Assembly (NCBI RefSeq): GCF_002994745.2
Contig: NC_037091.1
Location: forward strand, 4,333,501-4,397,500
Direction of reading: 5' to 3'
Source: Rosa chinensis
Lineage: Eukaryota > Streptophyta > Magnoliopsida > Rosales > Rosaceae
Length of the DNA: 64,000 nucleotides
Shown in pieces: positions 1 to 11,051 of the stretch (the first letter of the stretch is position 1; each line of letters begins with the position of its first letter). Position numbers and translations under genes: made by a program. The notes under the pieces were generated by a model. It ran no database searches. It saw only the letters and a list, made by a program, of their open reading frames with translations, and was not told the DNA's origin.

Positions 1-1113
1 AATCTTGTAGAATTATTCTAGGACTCTCCTTAATATTTGCAGCAGCAATGACCTTCCAAAAATGCCCTGGAAATCCGTCCAAAGAAGAATTCTGCAAAAC
101 CGTCCTGTTTTGACTAGGATTCAATTTCTGACTCTGAAGCTTCCTTCTTGGACAAGGAACGACTTCGTCTTGATAAGTTTCTGGATGGTTCTTGACTCCC
201 ACGTGCTCTATGACATCATATCATCTATAATGATCAATAACCTTATGGAAAAACTCCAAGAAAATAGCCGGAAAAGATCTCCCAAAAAACTTCGTGAAAA
301 GCTGACAGTTTCTGCCTTATTGAGAAGCATACTTCGACTTTGATTTTCTACTGCCTCGTTGATGATTTTGACCTGTTATTTGGCTGTAGTTGAAGTATAA
401 CATCATGTCTTCAAGGATCGCTGGTCCTTTCCTCAAAGGTGCATATGGAAGGATGCAAGAATTGCTCCTCAAAACCGTTCCCAGAAAGCTAATTCTGAAA
501 CTGCAGTTTCTGCTTTGCAGCAACTGTTTTACACAACGATTTCCGTGGGTTTTCCTTGTAATTTCTGGCTAAATGGTTGATCAAACTTGGTCCTCTGCAT
601 CAGTACTTCATGATATATGGCTTCGTTTCTCCCTTTAAGCTTCTATTTCTCTTGAATCACTTCACGAACTACCTAAAAAGAAAACAAAGTTAAAACTGAC
701 TTTTTAAAGGAAATAGCTAAGAAAAGTATAAAGGTTTCATATTATATTTATCGCATTTTATGCTCCTAACAGGTATTTAGAAAATATAACTCATATTCTT
801 TAGAGTATTTCTATTTGCGTAGAATGGTATTCTTTTCATTCTAATAATTTTTCTTTTTCTAGATTTATTGTTTTACATCTTTATAGTGCTATTTCGAACC
901 ATGTAAATATGTGTATAGAAATAAATTTGAATAAATTCAGTGCTTCAGAATAAAATTCAAAATTTATTAATAAGCCAACGATAAGCAAATCAAAGGTCTT
1001 TGTTCAGAAATCTAATTCATCAAACCATTCTTTAAGACCAAATAATAGTCTAATTAAAAATGAGGCATTATGCCTTCACAACTATCTTTGGAAAATAAAA
1101 TGAATAAAGCAGA
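1..1113. other. No recognisable gene; unassigned flank
   Basis: Only short unrelated open frames are present and none resembles a known protein. The stretch lies downstream, in minus-strand sense, of a copia-type gag remnant, so it may be decayed 3' material of that element. I see no LTR, polypurine tract or pol motif to prove that. Confidence 0.4.
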
Positions 1114-2089
1114 TCAGTCAAGATTGAGAGCATCCATTGACTTAGCAAGTTCCTCTTTGCCATTGAAGTCTGCAATTGTAAGGTTGACGTCTAGGTCATG
1201 ACCTCCTTCTTCCATATAGTGAGCCTCTTGTTCTTTAGACTCTCTATGCCTCTTGTAATTGGCTGCTACTCTGTTGTTTGCTTGGCAGTTCTTGTACCAA
1301 TGCCCAATGAATCCACACCTATAGCATGGTTCATTGTCAACTCTTTCCTTTTGCATCTTGTTTCCATGATCCCCATGTCCCTTTCCACGTGGTGCATGGT
1401 TGCCACGTGGGTAAGGATCAGCACGTCTAAACCCCTTTACATTGGAGTTCTTTTCACCTTTCATTTTTCTATAATGAGCCTCGGGAATTTTCTTTGTCCC
1501 AGTGGGCCTGGCATTGTTGTTCAAGAGAATCTCATTATGTCTCTCAGCCACTTACAGTAGGCTGATCAACTTATTGAAGGTTGTGATTCTTTTGTTGTCA
1601 TAATCCAACTGATACTAGTTCGCTAGTATAAAAGCTGAATTAGGAAAGGTGGTAAGAGTCTTGTAGATCATATCATCTTCTGTGATTTCCCTTCCACAGA
1701 AAATTGAGACGTGCTTTTAAGCGCAACATGTCCTTGTTGAAGTCACTGACCTTTTTATAGTCAAGCAAGCGGATTCCATTCCACTGAATAGCTAGTTCTG
1801 GGAGTAAAGTGTCATGAATGTTCCCAAAACGTCCTTTAAGTGCATCCCACAATTCTTTGGGTGTCTTCAACTGAAGGTACTCCCAGCATAGGCTAGGATC
1901 AATATGTCGCCTCAGAAACATTAAGGCATCTGCTTTCACCTTATTAGATAGTTCATCATCTTTGGGGTCAGTAATGGTGGCAGTGTAGTCTTTTGCCACA
2001 AATGCAGTTTCCATATCGGAAACCCAACAATGGTACTCAAGTCCTTCTGAGTCCAAAATGTCAAACTCAGGTCGAGTTGGATCAACCAT
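1114..2089 (-). pseudogene. Ty1/copia-type retrotransposon gag remnant
   Basis: Two minus-strand open segments in different frames belong to one Gag-like protein. The upstream segment (2089 to 1673, about 138 residues) opens with MVDPTRPEF and contains the WDALKGRFG and KARLNFLW signatures of plant copia Gag (UBN2/retrotran_gag type). The downstream segment (1551 to 1114) has a zinc knuckle of the form C-x2-C-x4-H-x4-C, seen as CYRCGFIGHWYKNC, followed by an acidic tail. A frame break or decay around 1551-1673 separates them. No protease, integrase or reverse transcriptase follows within the window, so this is either a gag-only, non-autonomous element or one truncated by deletion. Gag normally packages element RNA in cytoplasmic particles. 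Here it is almost certainly dead. Confidence 0.8.
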
Positions 2090-2094
2090 CTACA

Positions 2095-2885
2095 TAAACA
2101 AGAGAGAAGAAATAAATTACGCAGTCATAAAGACATCCACGTGAATTATTTTCCAAAATATGAATTAGATTTCAAGACCAAGATTCGTAATGGTCACATT
2201 TTTTTTCGATGCTACGTGAAAATGCATTATCACGGTAAGTATGTATGTATAATGCTCATGAATTTTCATTATCATGGCTAAATGGAGTTTATATGTTGTA
2301 TAGCATTCTAAACAAGTAATAATTATAGCACGTAATAAATAATAAAAAACAAAGCATATCTTAAAATAAATTACATGGCATGCTTCAAATTTCACAAATA
2401 TATACCAAAATATATGTTACACATAATGATAGCAATAATATATCATGCGTAAAATAAAAGATAAACAATAACATAATATAAAGACATGCGTATGAATAAT
2501 TATATAAGAGTAAATAAAATTCACAAAACATGCTCACAATTGCATAAATAATATATAATAATATATATATATATATGGCATGTTCAATATAAAGTATAAA
2601 CTATAGCATAATTAAAACATGCTTAAACATAATTATGTAAAACATAAATAACAAGGCATGCTTAAAATGATTAAAATTATCTAATCAAACATGCTTAATA
2701 ACAAAATATAATAAAGGTATAAAGCATGCTTAAAAATAGAAAACATAAATAAATTCACATGCTTTAGATTCCACGAATATATATCACATATATAACAAGC
2801 AATAAAATAGCATGCTCAAAAATAAAAAAATAAAAATTCTAATTATAAATAATTAAATATACCATAGTATGAAAATAAAAGAGAA
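2095..2885 (-). repeat. AT-rich leader with dispersed CATGCTT motifs
   Basis: This very AT-rich stretch lies directly upstream of the gag start. It carries about nine irregularly spaced copies of CATGCTT/GCATGCT (near 2378, 2530, 2616, 2656, 2691, 2727, 2758 and 2811, plus a variant near 2579), commonly 35-70 bases apart. It reads as untranslated leader of the minus-strand retroelement. The motif spacing is not regular enough for a satellite. Confidence 0.5.
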
Positions 2886-2889
2886 CATA

Positions 2890-3480
2890 CTTGGTTTCGA
2901 GAAAAACAATCCTAGCGCACGCGCGTGTTGATGCAGGCGTGCGTAGCGATGTTTTTGTGTTTGAGAAAAAACTTGGCCGCTTCCTTTATCTTTTCAGCAG
3001 TGGGCCTTATTATTATTATTTTTTTTTTTTATCTGGGCCGGGTCTCTTTGAGCCTTTTTTTTCTGTCTTCTTTTCTGGGCCACAGGGCCTGTTTATTCTT
3101 CTTTTTTTTTGGGCCGCAGGGGCCTTGTTTTCTTTTTCTGTTCTTTTTTTTCGTTTCTGGGCTTTTTTTATTTTTTTTTATTTAGCCGGGTCCCTTTTCT
3201 TTGGGCCGGGTTTTTTTTCCTCTTTTTTCTTCCTCTTCTTCACGTCTTCTTCCTCCTTCTGCTCTTCTTCCTTCTGGTTTGCAGAACTGCAAAAGAGTAG
3301 CTGACGCAGTCGTGGGCGGCGGCGGGAAGGCGGGGTTTGCAAGGCCGCGGCTAGGGGGGGTCGGTAGGCTGCTGTGATCGACGGCAAGGTGCAGCACTAT
3401 TGAAACCTAAATTGAAACAAGTCGAGTTAAGGTTTCGATTTATTTATGCTCTATAGGACCGTCCTGCACAGAGGAGGCTT
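2890..3480 (-). other. Probable 5' LTR/promoter zone of the gag element
   Basis: The plus strand is extremely T-rich (a poly-purine tract on the minus strand) and is punctuated by TGGGCC/TGGGCCG words near 3002, 3036, 3077, 3111 and 3200. Further out, around 3440-3460, the minus strand has an AT-rich ATAAATAAAT box that could act as a TATA element. Position upstream of gag fits an LTR plus leader, but I could not find a matching second LTR or a primer-binding site, so the limits are uncertain. Confidence 0.35.
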
Positions 3481-4118
3481 CACTGGGATTTCTTACATAA
3501 ACTATCTCTATATCTTTAACTAATAATACAATCTTATTCATTTTGAATTGGGTTTCGAAGTGCATTTTTTTTCTGAAATTTCTTCGATCTATTGATGACC
3601 ATTAATAAATATCTTAATTTTTGTTTATGATTTAATACCATGATGTCAATTCTTGAATGAGGTATTCAACTCCAGGGATGAATCGAAAAAGAAATTTTTA
3701 TTGGTTCTACCTTCGATGCAAAGCCTAAAAAAAAAAATTAATAGTGTTTCTGTCACTAGCCATATTCCTTTAAGTAGTCATAATCCGATCTTAACTAAAG
3801 TTTAGAGAATGAAACTATGCGATTGATGGGCTAAATTCTTCTCATTTATAACGACATTTCTTTCCCTTCGATATCTTCTCCTCTATTTTTGAACGCGAGG
3901 GGTGTCAGCTCATTGAAGTAAAGTAGGAAACATTACAAGAGATGACTCACCCGGACTCCGGGCAACGACAGAAAGAGTCATGAATGAAAAATCTAAGACA
4001 AACCTAGACTAATCAAACATAATGAATCCATGAGATTCAGCTCAAGTGCTGTAGAAACCAAGTTCGACACTACTAGGATGGTCTCCGACCAAAGACAAAA
4101 GACCATCCTAATTTATTC
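3481..4118. other. No gene seen
   Basis: No supported coding, RNA or repeat feature was seen. The stretch lies between the two minus-strand retroelement remnants and probably holds decayed 3' sequence of the LINE. Confidence 0.4.
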
Positions 4119-4142
4119 ATGTTCCCATCAACGCATCCTACT

Positions 4143-5493
4143 CTAGGGCACCCATGGGAGCGCATTCCTCGGACTCGGAACCTTTGCCAGAAGACATGTG
4201 AACCTCCCCACCAGCAAGGGTTGATGTTGCTGCAACCAGACCCGAGCTGCCTTCCCCATAGGAGGGTGTTCCACTACCTTAAAACTCCTCTTCCTTCTAG
4301 GTTTTGGGTCCTCAGAGATCAGCTTCTTAGGTTTCAAATCCACGGGTTTCAGGTTATTCTTGCGCCTAGGAGGACGTCCCAACTTTGCCTTCTTTGCGGG
4401 GGAGACTAGGATAACCCTATTCCTAATCTTCAGGTCCAATTCAGGTTCAAAGCCAAGATCAATATCCTCCACCTAAGGTACCTCCTCAACTGTCTTCTTA
4501 CGCTTAGTATATTGCATGAGGGCCGCAGAGGCTGTTCTCTTCTTCCCACTAAGAGATGGGACATTTGCAGCAGCTTGTAGGGGCTTACTAACCGCTTGGA
4601 CTGGAGATGGGATTTTGGCCAATTTGGCCACTACAGCTAACGCCGAGAAGCCCTGGAGAACCTAGGGTCTGCTTTGCCCTGGAAGTGAAAAGTTTAGTTG
4701 CTGTGGATTGAGTCAAGACCTCCGCAAGACTCGGAGCAGCAGATCTAACCAAAATAGGTTTAGGGTTAGCGTCGACAGAGACCTGCAGCGCTTTCGGAGG
4801 GCCAGCACAACCCGACCGCTGGTGTTCCATCATACCACAAACCCAACAGAAACCAACGAGTCTCTCATATCTGAATGGCCTAGAGGTGAAATCAAAGGTG
4901 GATGGAGGGAAAACCTGTTTCACCGGAGACGATAGAAGGTGGCAGATACAAACCTGTGCCGCTGTGCCCTTGTGAATGTCAGTCTTGTCCAGATGCACAA
5001 TCTCCCCTAAGGTACCTCCAATGAGCGCCAGCCCTCATTAACTAGGGTCAGTGGTAGCTGGTGGTAAACCCATAATCTCAACCCAAACTGGGAAGGAAGA
5101 GATCGCCACTTGCATCGGATCTTTCAAACCATCGAACTCAGCCAAACCCTCGACCGTCCTCAGACGATCCTCTAGATTTGAAAACTGAAACACAACGATC
5201 CTTGACCGCACATGCAGAGAGACGATTCCCAAGCCCCCATAGGGAGGTCTTGGTTCCCAAGAAAGCCTTGGGATCAGCCCGACGCTTGGCCGTGACAGAG
5301 AGAAGTCTCCCCACCGTAAAGTGATGGGAAGACACTGCAGCAGCATACCAGCCGAGCCAAAGGACGTCCGGCCATCTTCAGAGATCCCCAATGCTGCTGC
5401 CAGACAAGCGGTAACGTGATCAACCATGGTGGGAGAGAGAAGGATGCCGAGAGGTGAAGATGCGAGAGATGCCCTAGCCAGAAACCCTACCAT
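4143..5493 (-). pseudogene. LINE/L1-type ORF1 remnant (DUF4283 + CCHC zinc knuckle)
   Basis: Three minus-strand segments line up as one protein. The first (5493-5038) has the DUF4283 pattern, ending in FPVWVEIMGLPP. The second (4998-4588) carries RPFRYERLVGFCWVCG with the following H and C, the CCHC_4-type knuckle that follows DUF4283 in plant LINE ORF1-like proteins. The third (4472-4143) is a basic tail. Frame changes and stops separate the segments and no endonuclease or reverse transcriptase follows. The intact protein would be a nucleic-acid-binding ORF1 chaperone. Some host DUF4283 proteins exist, but the decay and the repeat context favour a transposon. Confidence 0.7.
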
Positions 5494-5559
5494 AGCGAAG
5501 AAACCCTTGCACCATAAAACTCTCCTAGGTCCCTAACCATTTGCTTGATTGGATAATCT

Positions 5560-5873
5560 TAAATCAAAACTGGACATCTACTGCTACATTGTGAATTAGA
5601 TTTATACATTTGTATCTTTTTGCTTCATATGTTTCACAATGTTTTATTGCAATAGATGTATTGCTGCAGTATATTCCTTTAACTATAGAAAATGAAGCCA
5701 ATTAGCGTTGCCTTGATATCTGTCAAGCTCAACTACACTCATTGGAATTACAGAGAGTCGATTGATGACATTCACAGTTGAAATGTAATTCATGTTAAAG
5801 AAGGTTTCTTTTCGAACCTTAACTCTCATTTCCACTTCAAATGTTACTCCCCTCTAATTCGTAAAACAGAGTA
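5560..5873 (+). other. 5' flank shared by duplicated blocks A and B
   Basis: From about 5640 the sequence closely follows 40660-40890 (for example the shared words AATGAAGCCAATTAGCG and GAGAGTCGAT). This marks the left edge of the block A/B duplication just upstream of the PPR pseudogenes. Confidence 0.7.
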
Positions 5874-6618
5874 GTGAAAAACAAAGGGTGTGTTGTTCAT
5901 GTACAATTCTTTGATTGGTGGCGAGGCTATTATTCAGATGTTGCATTGAGCGCGTGCTTGAAGATTGTGGCTTTCTGTGAAGGGTTTCAGCTTCATGAGT
6001 TGCTTGTGGAGATGAGTTTGGAGGAACACGTGTTTATTGGGAACTGGACCATGCCCGGAAGGTGTTTGATGAAATGCTTGAGAGAAATACTATGTCGTGG
6101 ACAAGTTCGATTTGTGCTTATGGTGACTATGGTGCGTGTCATTTCTGCTTGTGCAAAGTTGAAGGATGTTGCGTTGGGTGAGAGGATGTTGGGCTTACAT
6201 TGGGGAGTCTGGACTGAAGAGTGTAATATGCTTATGGTGAATTCACTTGTTGATATGTTTATGAAATTTGGGGATACTAGTGCTGCAAAGTGTCTTTTTG
6301 ATGAATGTGTGGATAAAAACTTGGTTCTTTACTGTAGGGATTTGTCAAATTATGTGCGCCAGAGATTGGCTGGTGAAGTAATTTCGGTGATGGGTGACAT
6401 GCTACAACAGGGCCTAAGACCCGACAAGGTTACCATTTTGTCTGCAATCTCAGCTTTGGCACAACTAAGCAATTCTCTCACTGGAAAGTATTGCATGTTT
6501 ATGTTCTAAGGAATGGACTAGAAGGTTGTAATACGATTTGCAATGCTATGATTGACATGTACATGAACTACGGCCAACAAGAGATGGCTTGCAGAGTTTT
6601 TGACAATATGTGGAATAT
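5874..6618 (+). pseudogene. PPR protein pseudogene A, 5' part (split by solo LTR)
   Basis: PLS-type pentatricopeptide repeats are recognisable: VISACAKLKDVALGE, then VNSLVDMFMKFGDTSAAKCLF, MLQQGLRPDKVT and, in another frame, NAMIDMYMNYGQQEMACRVFDNM. Frameshifts lie near 6060-6130 and 6480. Intact plant PPR proteins are organellar RNA-binding factors with dozens of tandem 35-residue helical repeats; this piece holds about five or six degenerate ones. The sequence stops at 6618, where a 4.4 kb insertion starts, and resumes at 11052. Paralog B at 40900-42180 is uninterrupted at that point. Confidence 0.85.
6614..6618 (+). repeat. Target-site duplication AATAT (left)
   Basis: AATAT at 6614-6618 recurs at 11052-11056 around the inserted element. 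Paralog B has the uninterrupted site near 41642-41650. Confidence 0.75.
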
Positions 6619-6934
6619 TGTTGAAACAAAAAAAAAATCATATATCTCTACGGATAAGCTTATGGTTTGTTGGCTTTGAATAAAGATAATTGTCATTCAA
6701 AGTTTGATGGGCTTTGACCAAATTCAAACAGCAAGCAGATGAGATATATTGCTATGTGACTGGTTTCAAACGGCAAGCAAGAAATGTTAAATTATCTATC
6801 CAACAAGGATAACAAATCCACCAGAATTTCAAGGCTAAGAATATGAGTTAGTTGTTGCTTTGATCATATATTCAAATTTGAATTTGAATAAGAGATATCG
6901 TCATCTTCAGCTCACACGGTGATCCTCAGTTGCC

Positions 6935-6941
6935 TATAAAA
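6935..6941 (+). promoter_or_regulatory. TATA box of the LTR-like insertion
   Basis: TATAAAA within CCTATAAAAGGG, about 316 bases after the element's 5' end, followed by a purine-rich transcribed-looking leader. The position fits a U3-R junction. Confidence 0.5.
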
Positions 6942-7096
6942 GGGCTATACAACAACAAAGAAAGGGGAGGAGAGAACGCTATACAGCAGAACAAAAGAAA
7001 TACAAAGAAGTGGAAACGAGAAGAAGCCACCAGAGAAAGAAAGAGAAAAGCTACAGGTATACATATGCCTTCTCTGTGATACATGCTTCTCCAATT

Positions 7097-7194
7097 TTTT
7101 TTTTTTTTTTAAATCCCCACCCATGATGGGGCTCGAACTCCTGACCTCCCAAATGAGAGTTCAGAGCCTTACCACCCCACCAACACACACACAC
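7097..7194 (-). mobile_element. tRNA-derived SINE, nested in the LTR-like insertion
   Basis: On the minus strand the element runs from a TGTGTGTG head through a tRNA-like box A (GGTGGTAAGGCTCTG) and box B (GAGTTCGAGCCCC) to a poly(A) tail, seen as a T-run on the plus strand. It is flanked by a 16-bp direct duplication, ACATGCTTCTCCAATT, at 7081-7096 and 7195-7210. These are the hallmarks of LINE-mobilised SINE insertion. It does not fold as a functional tRNA. Confidence 0.85.
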
Positions 7195-8137
7195 ACATGC
7201 TTCTCCAATTAATCCTCGTATGCCTTACGGCCCTTCAAGACTCTAATAGGCCGTTCATGAACGACCACAACTATTAGAGTCTTCCCATGCCTGTCAAATT
7301 GATGGTGTTGCTACCTCAGATGCTCAAGCATTGAAACAAGAGTGGTTGTTCATGAACAGCCAAGTTTCATGCTCAAAACTCCTCCGAAACGGGGCTGCTC
7401 ACGAACAGCCGTTGAAGTGCTAAAAACTCCCTCCAAAATGACACTCCATGGTCGTCCTACCAAAACTTACAAGAACTAAGGTCGTTCGTGAACACGACCA
7501 AAGTTTTCTCCATAGTCGGCCAATGCTTTCAGTTGATTGTTATTTGAAGTTGACAAGAAGTTGTTGCTGATCATAACGCCACAAAGTGAACAAATCTGCA
7601 GTCAAATTGTTTTTGCACCAACCAGAAATACAAAACTGTCGATCTGCCCATTGAATACTGAGGCAGTGGTGAAGTGAGATTTGGCGGTAGCAAAGCAACC
7701 AAGTCTGCACACCAAAAGATTTGAAACCAATTGTTAATTGAACTTATTTCTTTGTCCACGAAAGTAGTAATTTAATTAACAAAGAAGATGATAGAGGCAA
7801 GCTTAATTGTAAAACTGGTGAATGCTTGAAGCGGTGGTGACAGTCACAATCACAACAAAACATGGTGGCAAATTTAATTAATGGAGCAGCCATTTAGTTT
7901 TGGTGGTGTGATCAGTAGGAAGGCAAGATGAAGTCAAGTCTTAATTGTTTAAACATGCAGCAAGAAGACAAAGGACTTTAAACATAGAGCCTTCAGATAT
8001 GCATGGAAAACGGTGGTCAAATGGGTGTGATGAACAAGAAGACAAAAGACCAAGTTTGATTATTCAAATATGCAAATATGTGTGCAGAAACATGCCATGT
8101 CAAAAGGAAAGCAAAGTATAATTAATCAAATCTCTTT

Positions 8138-9465
8138 TTTTTGATCAAATAAGAACTTCATTAATAATGAACTGCTTACAACGAGTTTTAGGCGACATCT
8201 CTTATACAGAAATGGCCAATAGACTTCACACTGGAACTCTATAATGACTGACTCTAAACTTGCACTACAACTGTATGGCAAAGACAACAAACGCAGGAGC
8301 AGTGAATCTTTGACAGCTCACCTCTTGTCCAGCCAATAAGAACTCGAAACTGGACAACTCACTTGTGTCAACACTTACTCACCAACCAGAGTCCTCCTGA
8401 CTCGCTTTTGATCGACCAAGCCAACACTCGTTGTGACCTAAACCCGACCAACAGAATTCCTGGACATTCGGACCTGGGACTAAAATAAACCCCACACCGT
8501 CACCACCAAATTGTCAACACCATCAACCCACAACTGCCCCAACTCGCCATCGCCGCCGATCCAAACCCAGACAGAAACTACCCACTAGAAGGCCATTAAT
8601 GCTCGTCTATGGCACAGCCAGACTTTTTTGCTGACCCAAAACCAGATAGGTAGGACCCACTAGAAGGCCGAAGCGAAGATTGTCTCTGCCACATCTTGTA
8701 GTACACACGACCCGACAGCTAACACCTAACACAACTAGAAACAACAGCTAATACCACACACCAAACCTTATTGGACCTAGGATGAAGATGAAGCCCCAGG
8801 CCCAAAAACCACTAGCCTTAGGACAGGTCCACAATCGGATGAGGCAAAGAGGGCCCAGTTACTAGATCCAGCCCAAAACAATTGCTGCAGCACCACCACT
8901 ACCTTCCCATATCCCAGATCATCGCTCCGCCGTCGCTCTCGGACCCCGGCCACCGTCGAACAAACGCCGCCGACAGATACCCAGCAGCGGCCCTCCTCGA
9001 CCAACACAGCCCCAAAACTCGAGTGCCCAAATCCCTGATGACGAGAAACACCAGAAATTGGACACCCACTGTCGTCAAACCCACCGTCGTCCTCCCCAAC
9101 TCCTGCTGCAAGAGCCGAAAGTCTGACCGACGCCCCACAGTCGGACACCCCCTGCTGCCGTGCACCCCCTCCCCGTGCAGTCACCGCCATAAACCGAAAT
9201 CCAACAATCTTGGACCAACTCCGCCCCGTGCTCCGATCACCAGGCCTAATCCCTGAGCCCATATCCCGTCCGACCGCAACTGACGCACGCCGGCCAGGCC
9301 AGAGGCCTGTGCCAACGCCGCAGCGTAGCCGGACGAGAGCAAGAGAAGACGGCAACAAGCTTTTCCTCTAACCCTAGCGCGTGGAGCTTGTACAAAATTA
9401 GTTGTTACACCTTGTATACTTGATCATATCGTATGCATACTGTGATTCTGATTAATATATTATTG
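8138..9465 (-). mobile_element. LINE-like retroposon, nested in the LTR-like insertion
   Basis: A ~1.33 kb insert in minus orientation. Its 3' end reads CATTAATGAAGTTCTTATTT followed by an A-run, a typical plant L1 tail. A 16-bp direct duplication (TTAATCAAATCTCTTT) flanks it at 8122-8137 and 9466-9481. The inner part (about 8500-9360) is GC-rich and contains a long open frame on the minus strand (9358-8777) with no ATG and no recognisable endonuclease or reverse transcriptase. It is either 5'-truncated and rearranged or a non-autonomous LINE derivative. Confidence 0.7.
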
Positions 9466-10482
9466 TTAATCAAATCTCTTTGTTTTCTGGATTAATCAAT
9501 ATGGCGGCAAGTGCTTTTAAGTGTCCAGACCACAAAAAATTGGGAATGACTTTAAGTGTCCAGACTTGAACTTGCTAGAAGCAACGAAAGAGACAAAGCT
9601 TAATTAAAATAGCATCTGAACATTTGTTTCGTGGTGGAAATTATGCTATATACATGATCATCATTCAGAAGGGTGTATGGTACCGGAAATCAAATTGGTT
9701 CGTGCTGGCGCTGCACACAAGTCGTTCGTCCAATTGCCACACCAAGTGCGCAAACTGCAGCAGCAAAAAACATTGGAAAGCTTCGTCAATATTCTATCAA
9801 GGCTCAGTGAGAAGAGATGGGAAAGTTTGAAAGTCTTACCCAGTTCGAGTCCCCGTTGAATATGGCAGAATCAAGGCGATTAATTCCTTATTCGTACGAA
9901 GCCAGGCACCAAGACTCCTTCTCCAGGGCGGATCTCCAATTCGACTCCTAGCTCGAGCCTGATTCTTCTCAGTTTCATCGATTGAGATGAGGACGACAAT
10001 TGTTATGCGGTTAGAAGCTTTTCTTTGGTTATGTGGTTTGGGTCTGGAGTTTCAGATTTGGGTGTCCAATCCATGGGCCTGACGCGAAACAAAGCTAAAA
10101 CGCCTGGAAAGAAAAATGGGTATCCAAAATTCGGGCCAGACCCGGTATGGAGCTAAAGGCCTGGAAATACAAAAGAAATACACACTACCTTTTAAACCGG
10201 TTTACCTCAATGTTCGGGCCTGGCCAAATTCGTTTGTCGACAAAACAAAAGCCCATTGACACGGCCCAGTAAAAATTCAACACATCGGGTGTCCAAATTA
10301 ATTTCGAGTGTCTATAGAAGAAATACATCCTACGGATTCATAAATAAATATATGTACATCCGTCGACACCAAAAATTCTCCCAACACTAGAAATACAAAT
10401 TCTCTGAACTACAATGTTTTGATCCCTTTACAGGGTATGTAGGCAATCTAGCGACCCACTAGATGCAACCGCAAGTCCAAAG

Positions 10483-10670
10483 AAAATCTCTGACTCCCTG
10501 GTTCATCCAATCTGAATCCCTGACCTCATCAGTCAAATTCTGCCAAACACTAGGAAACGTCACAGCCTTTCCAAATAAAATCCATGACTCCCTGGTTCGT
10601 CTAATCCGAATCCCTGACCTCATCAGTCAAATTTCGCCAAACGCCAGGAAACGTCACAACCTTTCCAAAC
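10483..10670 (+). repeat. Two tandem copies of a 94-bp unit
   Basis: The unit starting AAAATCTCTGACTCCCTGG at 10483 repeats at 10577 with a few substitutions. It lies in the 3' part of the LTR-like insertion. Confidence 0.8.
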
Positions 10671-11051
10671 AAATCGAATCTCTGGTTCACTTACACCAAA
10701 TTCGTCCAAACACTATTCCTATTCTAAAAAGCAATACCTTCCAATGCGTCATTCACCCATTGGAACTCTTAAACTACGAGTGGCTTGATCCCTCTCCAGG
10801 GGTACGTAGGCAACCCATTCAAATATCTGGGTGCAGCCGCAAAAACAAACAAACAAACACACATCCACCATTGGTTTCTTCATAAATGGAATCAAAGGGT
10901 GTCTCCCTGTAATAAGGGATCGTAATTAAGAGACACATTCTGTCTTAAATGGGTCGAACCCGAAATAATTGAAACTCTGTTCACTAAATGAATACGAGTG
11001 AAATTATGTTGGGTGACATTTTCGCTCACAGTGTGCAATTTTCTCTCAACA

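Larger units (their letters stand above)
6619..11051. mobile_element. Solo-LTR-like insertion (with nested SINE and LINE) in PPR A
   Basis: The insert begins TGTTGA and ends TCAACA, the short inverted TG...CA termini of an LTR, and has the 5-bp duplication AATAT on both sides. It splits a PPR pseudogene that is continuous in paralog B. No gag, pol, primer-binding site or internal second LTR is seen, so the simplest reading is a single long LTR. Removing the nested SINE and LINE with their duplications leaves roughly 3.0 kb. A TATA box lies near 6935. The 3' half carries words such as GGGTACGTAGGCAACC and GGTGCAGCCGCAA, which I associate with LTRs of large gypsy (Tat/Ogre-like) elements; that family assignment is inference. 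Confidence 0.65.

Noticed and set aside
2891..3397. Overlapping open frames on both strands in the T-rich tract
   Set aside because: Low-complexity Phe/Leu or Lys/Glu runs caused by homopolymers; no family resemblance.
7097..7194. Functional tRNA gene
   Set aside because: Box A and B traces are present, but the cloverleaf is incomplete and a poly(A) tail and target duplications mark a SINE.
8777..9358. 193-codon minus-strand open frame as a host gene
   Set aside because: No ATG start, GC-driven openness, and it lies wholly inside a LINE-like insertion with target duplications.
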